In this document: positions 14,963 through 24,203 of the stretch, piece by piece | Numbering within the stretch: position 1 is the first letter of the stretch | Layout of the letters: each line of letters starts with the position of its first letter | NCBI GenBank assembly: GCA_040266255.1 | Contig: JBDQEV010000007.1 | Span: 1 to 45,071 of the forward strand | Origin: Comchoanobacter sp040266255 | Lineage (GTDB): Bacteria; Pseudomonadota; Gammaproteobacteria; Comchoanobacterales; Comchoanobacteraceae | DNA: 45,071 bases | Reading direction: 5' to 3' | The notes under the pieces: generated by a model | Told to the model about the DNA's origin: nothing | The model's input: only the letters and a program-made list of their open reading frames with translations | Database searches by the model: none | Made by a program: the position numbers and the translations under genes

Positions 14963-16300
14963 ATGAACAGCTTTAGATTAGCGGATATTCGCTTCGCATT
15001 TAGTGACTCTTTAGACACTGAAAAATTAGAATCTCTTTTTAGCCATTACCCAAATATGCGCACAAAATGCCCGTTTGAAATCAATAGCACTTATGATGAC
15101 TGCACACTTGAACAGTTATTTTCTCACCCGGAAGACATTTATCAGTTGTTCATATCTAATATACCAGAGCTTCAGGAGCTAATGCCTGAATATAGCAGAG
15201 AAAACTTGCATGCACTGATTAACACTCACAGCATCAAAACAAGCAACTACCTAAAAACACTTGATGTAGATAAAAGCGAATTCTATGCTCTTGCACTTGA
15301 GATGCAAAAGCAAAAAAGCATCAATCCAGAGATATCTGCAGAAACCGCACTAAAACTCACTAAGCTACATGCATTAAAAGGAGAAATAAGCAATCTTGTA
15401 AATCAAAACTGGAGAGAAATAGAACAAACAGTACGCTCTCAAGAAGCAAAGAGTTCTACAACAATAGCCCTGACTACTGCCACACGCCATAACTGTTTAT
15501 ACCACTCTGCTGCACTATCCCTGCACTATTTAATTACTTTAACAACAACCTCTACAGAGAATAAAAAAAAGCTGCTAACCCCCTTTATGGATGCATTTAA
15601 CACTCGCCATAGCACAACGCTTAGTATTGATGAGTTTATAGCATGGATTAATGCAGCTTGTAATAATAGACCGCACACTCATTTCTTAGAGGCTGTATAT
15701 GCGCCAACCTTGAGAAGCATCATACACTCATATTGCGAAGAACTTGGTATAGATCATCCAGAACATCACGGTAGTGAGTCTGAAATAATTGTAAACATGC
15801 TCAGTAATGCACTAAACCTGCCAATTGTTATCAATAGAACGGATGGACAAATGACCAGCAAAGAGGTTTATCATAAACTACCCTACTTTACTCTGCACCC
15901 TCAAGGATCAAAGATAGCATCCTTGGCTAATCCAACAAAGCATTACCTTACATTCAGAAATAGTTATGCAGAAAATCACTTTGAAGCTTTACTTCCAGAT
16001 AACACGTTTCTTGGAGAACATACCCGACACAGTCAAGCTTTTAGCTCTTATTATCAAAAACAATGTATTCCAAATAAAGGCGCCGACCCCTTGATTGAAG
16101 TAACCTATCAATCCATTTCCATGTGGGAGCAATCTAAAGCTCAAAAAATACTACATACCAACACAACGATGAACATTCACTGGTTTAATATTATAGTTGA
16201 CTTCCTCTTTTTACTCACTGTAATAGGAATCCCACCAGTACTAGATAATTTACTTAATAATCAAGGACGATACAGCTCTAAAAGCACCCTTCAGGCTTGA
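14963..16300 (+). CDS. OTU-like cysteine protease candidate 1, tail-anchored
   Basis: A 445 aa protein. Residues 1-165 are helical and unrecognised. From 171 comes an OTU-like core: HNCLYHSAALSL with candidate nucleophile Cys178, conserved YAPTLRSIIHS, a beta strand ALNLPIVIN, and ENHFEALLP with candidate His339, like the HY-x-x-L end of OTU deubiquitinases. A membrane helix near 403-425 sits close to the C-terminus. The next two genes share this core. OTU enzymes cleave ubiquitin chains, and bacteria without ubiquitin use them as effectors, so I infer a host-directed role. The usual G-D-G before the Cys is absent, so activity is unproven. Confidence 0.6.
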   Translation: MNSFRLADIRFAFSDSLDTEKLESLFSHYPNMRTKCPFEINSTYDDCTLEQLFSHPEDIYQLFISNIPELQELMPEYSRENLHALINTHSIKTSNYLKTLDVDKSEFYALALEMQKQKSINPEISAETALKLTKLHALKGEISNLVNQNWREIEQTVRSQEAKSSTTIALTTATRHNCLYHSAALSLHYLITLTTTSTENKKKLLTPFMDAFNTRHSTTLSIDEFIAWINAACNNRPHTHFLEAVYAPTLRSIIHSYCEELGIDHPEHHGSESEIIVNMLSNALNLPIVINRTDGQMTSKEVYHKLPYFTLHPQGSKIASLANPTKHYLTFRNSYAENHFEALLPDNTFLGEHTRHSQAFSSYYQKQCIPNKGADPLIEVTYQSISMWEQSKAQKILHTNTTMNIHWFNIIVDFLFLLTVIGIPPVLDNLLNNQGRYSSKSTLQA

Positions 16301-16349
16301 AAAAATTCCAGTTTTATATTATCATTTTAATAAAAAAAGAGACTTAATA

Positions 16350-17384
16350 ATGACAATAACGTTAAGAACATCAGAAGTTAGATCAAGCTGTGCATACCAC
16401 TCAGTAGCAAAGCATGTGATCAACATCATTAGGGATCCTAAAACACCTAACAAAAGTATTCACGCTATATTAGAAAAGTTCACCGCTGCATTTAATCAAC
16501 GTCATCAGCTACAATTAACCATAGAGGATATGGTTAAAATCATCAGATCAGTTAAACACGAAGAATCAGGCCGGTTCGCAGAAGTATTTATGGCACCAAC
16601 ACTTAGAGAATTAGTACATTCAACCAGTCAGCCCCTCACTCCAGATCTGAAAATCTCCTTTCGTAATAACAATGCAGTTTCTGGATTTGAAGAGCAATAT
16701 GCTTTCTTCATACAAGCCTATTTATTAAATGTGAACATATTAGTCAGATGTGATGCATTAGCAGAAGGAAGCAGAGAACTATCCATCAATTCTTCTACCT
16801 ACGTAGAAGCGTTTAGTTTAAATGCACCAAAGATTGAGTTGAAATATACCTGCTTCATCAAAAACGATGATGATCAATCTCATTTTGAAACTCAAATCCC
16901 CCCTGGCATGACAGAATTAAGTTTTATCAGCATGGATAGAAAGCACGAACTTTACACGCAATACACTCAATGCCCTACTCCATCATTGCCAAAAGATGAC
17001 CCAATGATTGAATTCACAAAACAGTGGGTTATTCAAACAAAAAGTCAACTAGCAGCTCATAATACTTATCGCCTGCTTCAGGAAGATCAAGGTATTGCAA
17101 AGATGTTCTTTCAAAAGCTCCAAGACATAAAAGAGTCATGCACAACTCAGATCACAAAGCTGCAGCCTAAAGCACAACCAATGGATATTTTCAGAAACTC
17201 TGCGCTTTTTACTACACTCATAAGTACATATTTGTCAACTCAAGCTTACTCTTTAACAGAGCAAGAGCCTAAGGAATCTTCAGCTATTTTTTCAGCTTTA
17301 AGCGCATCACTTGCCATTTTGTGCATCCCAAAACAAGAGTTACTAAAGTCTGATACACAATCAGTCAAAAAAACTCATCAATGA
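16350..17384 (+). CDS. OTU-like cysteine protease candidate 2
   Basis: A 344 aa paralogue that lacks the long N-terminal helical region of its upstream neighbour. The core begins at once: RSSCAYHSVAKHVINIIRDP with candidate Cys14, then GRFAEVFMAPTLRELVHS, YLLNVNILVRCDAL, and DQSHFETQIPPGM with candidate His178. A Lys/Gln-rich helical region follows, and two hydrophobic segments lie near 282-300 and 310-326. It is about 60 % identical by eye to the next gene over the first 240 residues, so the two arose by a fairly recent duplication. The 49 bp gap from gene 1 suggests co-transcription. Confidence 0.6.
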   Translation: MTITLRTSEVRSSCAYHSVAKHVINIIRDPKTPNKSIHAILEKFTAAFNQRHQLQLTIEDMVKIIRSVKHEESGRFAEVFMAPTLRELVHSTSQPLTPDLKISFRNNNAVSGFEEQYAFFIQAYLLNVNILVRCDALAEGSRELSINSSTYVEAFSLNAPKIELKYTCFIKNDDDQSHFETQIPPGMTELSFISMDRKHELYTQYTQCPTPSLPKDDPMIEFTKQWVIQTKSQLAAHNTYRLLQEDQGIAKMFFQKLQDIKESCTTQITKLQPKAQPMDIFRNSALFTTLISTYLSTQAYSLTEQEPKESSAIFSALSASLAILCIPKQELLKSDTQSVKKTHQ

Positions 17385-17457
17385 AACTATACAATGCAAA
17401 ACAACTAGGTGCTCTCAATATATCAGCACTTTTAACCAATACTTACCACCTTACCAG

Positions 17458-17486
17458 TTGAAAAAGACAACTATTTATACTATATT
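17458..17486 (+). promoter_or_regulatory. Sigma70-like promoter for the third OTU-like gene
   Basis: TTGAAA (17458-17463) and TATATT (17481-17486) are separated by 17 bases, about 20 bp before the ATG at 17505. The gene can thus be expressed separately from the two upstream paralogues. Confidence 0.5.
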
Positions 17487-17504
17487 TAAAAAAAGAGTTA
17501 TGAA

Positions 17505-18512
17505 ATGAATACAATTACTACCTCCGGCATCAGATCAAACTGCGCCTACCATTCTATTGCAAAACATATTATTAATATTATTCGTGACCCAGAAACATCC
17601 TTAGACAGATCTGAAACTCTTTTGGCGAATTTCATTACCGCATTTAATATACGCCATCAATTACAATTAAACCTACAGGAGATGGTTAATATCATCAGAT
17701 CTGTGAGACACGAAGAAACAGGACGATTTGCAGAAGCTTTTATGGCACCGACGCTTAGAGAGTTAGTTCACTCAACTAACATTGATAATGGTAACTTGCC
17801 AATTTCTCAAAATCAAAATAACCCAGTATCAGGCTTTGAAGAGAATAATGCATTGACCATCTTATCCTATTTATTAAATGTGAACATACTAGTTAGATGT
17901 GATGCTTTAGCAGCAGGGAACAGAGATCTATTCATAGAGCCATCTTCCTACATTGAGCAAGTTAAGCTCAATGTTACACGACCTCACGACCCCCATTATA
18001 CCTGTTATATTAAAAACAATCGTTCTCAAACTCATTTTGAAACCCAAGTCCCTCCTGGCGCGACCAGTTTAGAGTTCATCAGCATGAATCAAAATCATGC
18101 TCTATACCGTAAATATGAACAATGCGGCACCCCTTCGCAGCCGCAACATGACAACATGATTGGTGAAACAAGAGCTTGGATTATCAAAACACAAAATCTA
18201 CTGCATCCTACAGTTTTTGGCGATCCTTCAGAAAGTACGATCACACTTCAGCTTAATGAGATTAAGTATCTTGGGTTCAAATCAACTACTGATTTCTTAA
18301 TGAAATTTCAAAGTATGAGTCATGATGAAAAGAATAGATTGGAAAAAAAGCTAATTGCACTTAGACCTGAGGTTCAATGGACGATCATCTTAAAAGATTG
18401 CTTACTTTTCATAACCCTCATAGGTGCATACTTTATAGTTAAAGATTTTTCAAAAGAAAAGTACTTCTTGTCATCAGAACGTCAAGCTAGCATGGTTCTT
18501 GCTAAACTTTAA
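17505..18512 (+). CDS. OTU-like cysteine protease candidate 3
   Basis: A 335 aa paralogue of the preceding gene: RSNCAYHSIAKHIINIIRDP with candidate Cys13, GRFAEAFMAPTLRELVHS, SYLLNVNILVRCDALAAG, and QTHFETQVPPGA with candidate His178. The middle is Lys/Glu-rich. One hydrophobic helix (WTIILKDCLLFITLIGAYF, about residues 294-312) near the C-terminus could anchor it in a membrane. An AAGAG ribosome binding site precedes ATG 17505. The reasoning for an OTU-like fold is the same as for the first gene. It may instead be a different papain-like fold, but the three conserved cores argue for an enzyme rather than a decayed gene. Confidence 0.6.
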   Translation: MNTITTSGIRSNCAYHSIAKHIINIIRDPETSLDRSETLLANFITAFNIRHQLQLNLQEMVNIIRSVRHEETGRFAEAFMAPTLRELVHSTNIDNGNLPISQNQNNPVSGFEENNALTILSYLLNVNILVRCDALAAGNRDLFIEPSSYIEQVKLNVTRPHDPHYTCYIKNNRSQTHFETQVPPGATSLEFISMNQNHALYRKYEQCGTPSQPQHDNMIGETRAWIIKTQNLLHPTVFGDPSESTITLQLNEIKYLGFKSTTDFLMKFQSMSHDEKNRLEKKLIALRPEVQWTIILKDCLLFITLIGAYFIVKDFSKEKYFLSSERQASMVLAKL

Positions 18513-18591
18513 AGCACCCATATCTATTTAATGACGAAATAGCTGCAGCATATGATTTGTTTAACAGCAGCGTAACGGCTTTTTCTTACAT

Positions 18592-19110
18592 TCATAAGAC
18601 GCCTAGTGCTAACTGTGCTGATTTTGTCATCATATGCTTTTGCCAAGGTGGATCAAATACCAGATCAACTTTTACCTCATTGATTCCTGGAATATATTTT
18701 AATTTTTTTTCAACTTCACCTAAAATAAAAGGACCCATACCACATGTTGGAGAAGTGAGTGTCATCTCTATAGATAGTGCTCCCTGATCGCTCAAACTAC
18801 CAATTTGGTAAATTAAACCTAAATCGTATACATTGACTGGAATTTCTGGATCATAGCAGCGCTTTAGTTGTGAAACAACCTGATCCTCGAAAGACAAACT
18901 TTCATCTACATGATGATCTTTTGGCAAGGTCTTTCCAAGCGCAGGATACGCATCTTCTCGCAGTAGTATCAGGTTACCAAATACTTCAGCCGTAATGCTT
19001 CCACCCTTTTCTCTTGTTATCCTAATGGGCGTACCTGCCTTTAGCATAAGATCATGTCCTGAGGGGACCATTGTTGCCTTAACATCAAGCTGTAAAATAG
19101 TGATAGACAT
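18592..19110 (-). CDS. sufT: SufT, Fe-S cluster maturation factor
   Basis: A 172 aa DUF59/MIP18-family SufT. The C-terminal half holds YDPEIPVNVYDLGLIYQIG, then LTSPTCGMGPFILGEVEKK with the conserved Cys, and VDLVFDPPWQKHMM with the DPPW signature. The N-terminal half is the SufT-specific extension. SufT assists maturation of Fe-S proteins. ATG 19110 has GGAG four bases upstream and lies one base after the sufU stop, so the genes are translationally coupled. It is the last gene of the SUF operon. Confidence 0.9.
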   Translation of the reverse strand: MSITILQLDVKATMVPSGHDLMLKAGTPIRITREKGGSITAEVFGNLILLREDAYPALGKTLPKDHHVDESLSFEDQVVSQLKRCYDPEIPVNVYDLGLIYQIGSLSDQGALSIEMTLTSPTCGMGPFILGEVEKKLKYIPGINEVKVDLVFDPPWQKHMMTKSAQLALGVL

Positions 19111-19111
19111 A

Positions 19112-19840
19112 TTACTCCAGAAAAATACTTTCTCCACATCCACACATAGCAGATGCCTTTGGGTGTTGATAAATGATTTTTTTTGTTAGCGAGTCCTCTT
19201 GCTGGTATAAAACTTTAGTGCCTGTTACCTGCTCAAGTATATCTTGCTCTAAAAACATCTTCCAATCACTATAGTCATATACAAGTTGATTTCGTAAGTG
19301 CTTTTGTACAATACTTGCATCAAACTTCCAGCCGTAACAACCAATTTGTTTAAAATCAACTTTAATACCAGTTGCCATTTGTGACTTAACAATCTGAGAC
19401 CAGTACTGAATTGCACTAGGATCTAAGATAAGAGGATAAGATAACTGTAAAATTGCTTGTTGAACTGCATGCCATGGGAATGTAATGCATTTAATACGCA
19501 TTGGAAATGCTTTCACACCGTTAAAACATGCAAACTTGCCTATGAACTCTGCATCAGTTAACGCTGCTTGCATAAATGTATCTTTCATCTTCTCAAAGTC
19601 TTCTATTGTTTTGCCTTCTAAGACTTTTGACATGATAGACGCTGATGCAATTGATAAACTGCAACCTTTTGTTTGATGCTTTATTGAAATTTTTTGATCA
19701 TCATTTAGAGCTACAGCACAAGCAATCTGATCACCACACAGTGGATTACTGCCTCTTGAGTATGAACCTACATTGACGTCTCCTTGACCAAAAGGATGGC
19801 GACTATGATGAATAATCATCTGTTGGTATAACTCATTCAT
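19112..19840 (-). CDS. sufU: SufU scaffold fused to an A-type carrier-like domain
   Basis: A 242 aa protein. Residues 1-130 are SufU: NPLCGDQIACAV, KGCSLSIASASIM and RIKCITFPWHAVQQ carry the three Cys/Asp zinc ligands that bind SufS and accept sulfur. Residues about 150-242 resemble the HesB/IscA/SufA fold: TGIKVDFKQIGCYGWKFDA with the first Cys, and the closing HPKASAMCGCGESIFL matching the C-G-C-G-E-S motif. A-type carriers move Fe-S clusters to clients. Such a fusion would link the sulfur step to cluster carriage in one chain. The start overlaps sufS by 8 bp, and no separate sufA is present in the operon. Confidence 0.85.
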   Translation of the reverse strand: MNELYQQMIIHHSRHPFGQGDVNVGSYSRGSNPLCGDQIACAVALNDDQKISIKHQTKGCSLSIASASIMSKVLEGKTIEDFEKMKDTFMQAALTDAEFIGKFACFNGVKAFPMRIKCITFPWHAVQQAILQLSYPLILDPSAIQYWSQIVKSQMATGIKVDFKQIGCYGWKFDASIVQKHLRNQLVYDYSDWKMFLEQDILEQVTGTKVLYQQEDSLTKKIIYQHPKASAMCGCGESIFLE

Positions 19841-21014
19841 TACGTAATCTCTCAACATCACCCAATGCTTTCACTAAATTTTGAACATCATCTAGTGTAT
19901 TGTAACAACCAATAGAGACTCGTGTTAGAGCATCAACATTCAAATGCTGCATTAATGGCATACAACAATGATGCCCTGACCTTGTCATAACCTGGTGACT
20001 CGCTAATATCGTTGAAACATCGTGAGCATGCACGCCATGATATGTAAATGATACTGTAGATGAGTTTTTTCCTGTATATAGCGTTACTGGCAAAGACGCA
20101 AGCTCAGATTTCAAAGATTGACACAATGATACTTCGTGTTGTGCAATCCGTTCTTGACCCCACTCTTGTAATAATGTTGCTGCAGCTGAAAAACCAATAA
20201 CTGATGCAATTGCTGGTGTTCCAGCCTCTAACATCTGTGGCCCTTTTTTAAATGTACTGAATGCGATTGAAACCTCATCGATCATTCCTCCTCCTGCACG
20301 AAATGGTTTCACAAATGGCCAGAATTGATCTTGGATATACAGTGCTCCAACCCCTGTTGGTCCATACATCTTATGAGCAGAAAAAACATATGCTGCACAA
20401 CCTAAGTCATGAACATCAACACTAAGATGGGAAATGGCCTGCGTTCCATCCACTACAACGGGGACTTGATTAGCAATCTGACATAAACGCTTAATATCAA
20501 TGCTCTGCCCTGTCACATTTGACATATGTGTAACAGCAATAACTGCAACGTTAGATTTTGATAATAATAGCTCTAGACTCTTCCAGCAAATATCAAGCTC
20601 ATTATCCAATGGAATAGCCTGAATACTTAAATCATATGACTTAGCCAATATTTGCCAAGGCACAATATTCGAATGATGTTCTAATGGTGAAATCAAAATT
20701 ATTTGTTTAGGCTCAGCTATATTGGCAACCAAAGCGTTTGCAACCATATTCAAACTATCTGTTGCGCCATAAGTCAACACCACTTCTTGTGACTTAGCAT
20801 TAATAAAGTCTGCAATGACTTGACGAGAATCCTCATATGCACGTGTGGACTGCTCAGCAAATTGGTATACCCCTCGCCCAACATTAGCCTTATAGTTCTG
20901 ATAATATTCATTCATCACATTAATAACTAAAGACGGCGTTTGACTAGTTGACGCATGATCAAAGTAAGCGCAATCAACTGGATAACTAAAGTGCTTACGC
21001 CAAGGACTTGTCAT
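19833..21014 (-). CDS. sufS: SufS cysteine desulfurase
   Basis: PLP enzyme that takes sulfur from cysteine as a persulfide for Fe-S assembly. From ATG 21014 (AGGAG five bases upstream) 393 aa. Visible features: DHASTSQTPSL start, ATDSLNMVANAL, ISPLEHHSNIVPWQ, the PLP-Lys stretch VFSAHKMYGPTGVGALY, RAGGGMIDEVS, and the active-site region MTRSGHHCCMPLMQH with the catalytic Cys as in group II desulfurases. It lies between sufD and sufU, its cognate acceptor. Confidence 0.95.
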   Translation of the reverse strand: MTSPWRKHFSYPVDCAYFDHASTSQTPSLVINVMNEYYQNYKANVGRGVYQFAEQSTRAYEDSRQVIADFINAKSQEVVLTYGATDSLNMVANALVANIAEPKQIILISPLEHHSNIVPWQILAKSYDLSIQAIPLDNELDICWKSLELLLSKSNVAVIAVTHMSNVTGQSIDIKRLCQIANQVPVVVDGTQAISHLSVDVHDLGCAAYVFSAHKMYGPTGVGALYIQDQFWPFVKPFRAGGGMIDEVSIAFSTFKKGPQMLEAGTPAIASVIGFSAAATLLQEWGQERIAQHEVSLCQSLKSELASLPVTLYTGKNSSTVSFTYHGVHAHDVSTILASHQVMTRSGHHCCMPLMQHLNVDALTRVSIGCYNTLDDVQNLVKALGDVERLRNE

Positions 21015-22038
21015 GACCACTCCTCAATGCATTTTTTAAATGCTGCTTATACTGGCTGTTATGATATACTGAGTTGATCTTTGCATCAATAAATATAGAT
21101 TTTGCTAACTGATGATCAATACCTCTTGCATAAAGGTACATTAGTGTTTCTTCATCTATCTCACTCACTGTTGCACCATGCTCGCAACTGACCTCATCAA
21201 TACAAATATCCAGTGCAGGTTTTGAAAATGCTGATGCATTATCTGACAACATTAAATGATCAATTCTCTGATCTGATTCAGCATATTGCCCAGCCTCACC
21301 AATTGTAACTGTACTATCAATAGAGTGCTTTGACTGGTCATATAACAAACTTTGAAACAGTTGAGTACTTTTAGTACTTTCAGCACGATGATAGATCTCA
21401 GAGTGAACATAATATTCTGCACTATTTGCACAATTACTCACCATTCGAATATCTGCTGTCGCATCTTTTCCTAATAATTCAACTTGTACAAGATGTCTCA
21501 TCCTGCCTGTCATATTTGATGAAATATAGAGCTCATAGCGAGCGCCTTCCTCTACAATGATTTGATCATACATGTTATTAAGGATGTCATCTGTATTATT
21601 TAAAGTGACAATATGCACTAATTTCGCACCTTTCTGCAATCTCATCTCTAAACAACGCTGTGACTTAGCAGAAGTAATATCATGAATTAAGGTCGCCGTC
21701 ACACCTTTCTCAATGGACAATTGAAACTTCTCAAATGTGTTATGACCTCCAATCTCTTGCCATCTTATTGTTTTATTTTGATCGACTTTTAATCCAAACT
21801 TTGGACTTGAAAAAAGTGGCAATAAAAACTCTTCAGGATTTTGGTAACCATGTTGGCTGCTGTATTCATCAATTAATACTATTGGCAAGCATTCAAATGC
21901 TCCCGCAACAGTTTTGATTTCTAGTGCATCAGTATAAGGAGTGTAACTCACTGGCTGTGATTCAAATTTCCAACCTCTAATGTATCGCCATCTTTCATTT
22001 GAAGCCCCTTTTACATATTCGACTAGCCCGGCAACCAC
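20995..22038 (-). CDS. sufD: SufD, SufBCD scaffold subunit
   Basis: A 347 aa paralogue of SufB and partner in the SufBC2D scaffold. The C-terminal beta-helix carries the family sequence DICIDEVSCEHGATVSEIDE, then LMYLYARGID, as in SufD. It is shorter than the E. coli protein (423 aa), mostly missing N-terminal helices. The only plausible start is GTG 22038, 16 bp inside the sufC end, consistent with coupled translation. The stop overlaps the sufS start. Confidence 0.92.
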   Translation of the reverse strand: MVAGLVEYVKGASNERWRYIRGWKFESQPVSYTPYTDALEIKTVAGAFECLPIVLIDEYSSQHGYQNPEEFLLPLFSSPKFGLKVDQNKTIRWQEIGGHNTFEKFQLSIEKGVTATLIHDITSAKSQRCLEMRLQKGAKLVHIVTLNNTDDILNNMYDQIIVEEGARYELYISSNMTGRMRHLVQVELLGKDATADIRMVSNCANSAEYYVHSEIYHRAESTKSTQLFQSLLYDQSKHSIDSTVTIGEAGQYAESDQRIDHLMLSDNASAFSKPALDICIDEVSCEHGATVSEIDEETLMYLYARGIDHQLAKSIFIDAKINSVYHNSQYKQHLKNALRSGHDKSLA

Positions 22039-22760
22039 TGGTACCCCCTATCCTCAATCTTTTGAATACAGTCTGCGTCACCTCTGTGCGCTAACTTACC
22101 AGCTTTCATAATACAAACTTGATCTGGCTTTACATATTCAAGCAGTTTTGGATAGTGTGTAATCAAAACGACTGCACGACCTTTATCTCGCATTTCATTA
22201 ATGATAGATGCAACAAGCTTTAAACCCTCTATATCCAAGCCTGAATCAATCTCATCAAGTATCATTAACTTAGGCTCTAATAGCAGCATTTGTAATAAAT
22301 CATTACGCTTTCGCTCACCACCTGAAAAGTCATCATTAACAGCCCTATCCCAAAACTTGCCACCAATCCCTAAACGCTCGGCATATTTTTCTGCTAACTC
22401 CATAAAGTCTTCAGCGTCAAGTTGCTCATCACCTCGTACTTTCGCAGCATTATTATAGATTGTATGCATGAAGACTAAGTTATTGAGTCCTGGAATTGCA
22501 ATTGGACTTTGAAAGCCTACAAACAGTCCTTTTTGTGCTCTCAGATATGCTGGCATATCAAGCAAATCTTCACCCATAAAACTTGCACTACCTGAAGATG
22601 TATATGCGTGATGACCACAGACAGCTTGTGCAAGCGTTGATTTACCCGAACCATTTGGCCCCATCAATGCATACACTGAAGCACTAGGCACCTTCAAGCT
22701 TAAACCCTCTATAATACTTGTCTCTCCTGCACAGACACTAAAATCATTCAACTCTAACAT
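22023..22760 (-). CDS. sufC: SufC ATPase
   Basis: ABC-type ATPase driving conformational change of the SufBCD scaffold. A 245 aa protein with Walker A GPNGSGKST, Q-loop GFQSPIAIPGLNN, signature DFSGGERKRNDLLQ, Walker B LMILDEIDSGLD with the SufC-specific DSGLD, and the H-loop in VVLITHYPKLLEY. The start directly abuts the sufB stop. Confidence 0.97.
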   Translation of the reverse strand: MLELNDFSVCAGETSIIEGLSLKVPSASVYALMGPNGSGKSTLAQAVCGHHAYTSSGSASFMGEDLLDMPAYLRAQKGLFVGFQSPIAIPGLNNLVFMHTIYNNAAKVRGDEQLDAEDFMELAEKYAERLGIGGKFWDRAVNDDFSGGERKRNDLLQMLLLEPKLMILDEIDSGLDIEGLKLVASIINEMRDKGRAVVLITHYPKLLEYVKPDQVCIMKAGKLAHRGDADCIQKIEDRGYQWLPG

Positions 22761-24203
22761 TTATCCCACACTATCTTCTAAAGTAATTGTCATTAACTGC
22801 TTTACTTCAGCAGCAAACTCAAGTGGAAGCTGCTCATATACTTCCTTACAAAAACCATTCACAATCATAGGCAAAGCCTCATTTGGACTTAAACCACGCT
22901 GCATGCAGTATAATAATTGATTTTCATCTACTTTTCTAGTAGTTGCTTCATGCTCTACCTTAGACTTTGGTTGTTCAACCTGTATATAAGGGTATGTGTT
23001 TGCTGCAGCCTGTTTACCTATAATTAAAGAATCACATTGTGTAAAGTGCTTTGATCCTTTAGCAGTTCTTTTAACATCAACTTTTCCCCTATATGTATTT
23101 ACAGAAGAGCCTGATGAAATACCCTTTGCTACAATACAACTCTTCGTATTTTGACCTATATGTATCATTTTACTACCTGTATCTGCCTGCTGGTGATGCT
23201 TTGTTACTGCGACAGAGTAAAACTCACCACTACTATTTTCCCCCTGTAACACAACACTAGGATACTTCCAAGTTATAGCCGACCCAGTTTCAACCTGAGT
23301 CCAACTAATTTTAGAATTTTTACCAGCACAACGCCCTCTTTTAGTCACAAAGTTATAGATTCCGCCCACCCCATTCGCATCACCTGGGTACCAGTTTTGA
23401 ACTGTAGAGTATTTAATACTAGCATTATCAGCCGCATATAACTCAACCACAGCTGCATGCAGTTGATGATCTGGACGCATAGGTGCTGTACAACCTTCTA
23501 AATAACTCACATAACTATCTGGCTCTGCGATTATTAGAGTTCTTTCAAACTGTCCAGTATTGAGCGCATTGATTCTAAAGTAAGTTGAAAGCTCCATTGG
23601 ACACCTCACCCCTTTTGGAATATACACAAATGATCCATCACTAAACACTGCTGAATTAAGTGCAGCAAAAAAGTTATCCCTAGCGGGTACTACCCGGCCT
23701 AAATACTGTTCAACCAACTCAGGGTACTGAGTAGCCGCTTCACTAAAAGAGCAAAATATAACACCATGCTTCTTCAATTCTTCTTTAAATGTTGTTGCAA
23801 CCGAAACACTATCAAATACCGCGTCGACTGCGACACCAGCTAACGACTTCTGCTCATGAAGTGGAATACCTAGACGTTCAAAGGTTTTTAATAACTCCGG
23901 ATCGACCTCATCCAATGACTGATATTTAGGTGTAGATTTAGGCGCAGAGTAGTATGATATTGATTGAAAATCAATAGGCTTAATTTTTAATTTACCCCAA
24001 TTAGGCATCTGCATTGTTTGCCAATGCCGAAATGCTTTTAACCTAAACTGCAACAAGAAGTCTGGCTCATTTTTCTTCTTGCTAATTGCCCTGACCACAT
24101 CTTCATTAAGCCCTGGCGGCAAAGCATCAGTTTCTATTTGTGTAGAGAACCCATATTTGTATTCAGATTCAACATGATGATTAATGAAGTCAGTTTCATT
24201 CAT
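22761..24203 (-). CDS. sufB: SufB, Fe-S scaffold subunit
   Basis: A 480 aa first gene of the SUF operon (E. coli 495 aa). Conserved stretches include VFSDGSFVYIPKGVRCPMEL, YLEGCTAPMRPDHQLHAAVV, and TQCDSLIIGKQAAANTYPYI then QPKSKVEHEATTRKVDE, which holds cluster-assembly residues. ATG 24203 is preceded by AAGGGAG about ten bases upstream. No IscR-type regulator gene is adjacent, so regulation of the operon is not visible here. Confidence 0.95.
   Translation of the reverse strand: MNETDFINHHVESEYKYGFSTQIETDALPPGLNEDVVRAISKKKNEPDFLLQFRLKAFRHWQTMQMPNWGKLKIKPIDFQSISYYSAPKSTPKYQSLDEVDPELLKTFERLGIPLHEQKSLAGVAVDAVFDSVSVATTFKEELKKHGVIFCSFSEAATQYPELVEQYLGRVVPARDNFFAALNSAVFSDGSFVYIPKGVRCPMELSTYFRINALNTGQFERTLIIAEPDSYVSYLEGCTAPMRPDHQLHAAVVELYAADNASIKYSTVQNWYPGDANGVGGIYNFVTKRGRCAGKNSKISWTQVETGSAITWKYPSVVLQGENSSGEFYSVAVTKHHQQADTGSKMIHIGQNTKSCIVAKGISSGSSVNTYRGKVDVKRTAKGSKHFTQCDSLIIGKQAAANTYPYIQVEQPKSKVEHEATTRKVDENQLLYCMQRGLSPNEALPMIVNGFCKEVYEQLPLEFAAEVKQLMTITLEDSVG

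Noticed and set aside
17381..17461. Small plus-strand ORF of 26 codons between two OTU-like genes
   Set aside because: It starts in overlap with the preceding stop but has no ribosome binding site and no recognisable content.
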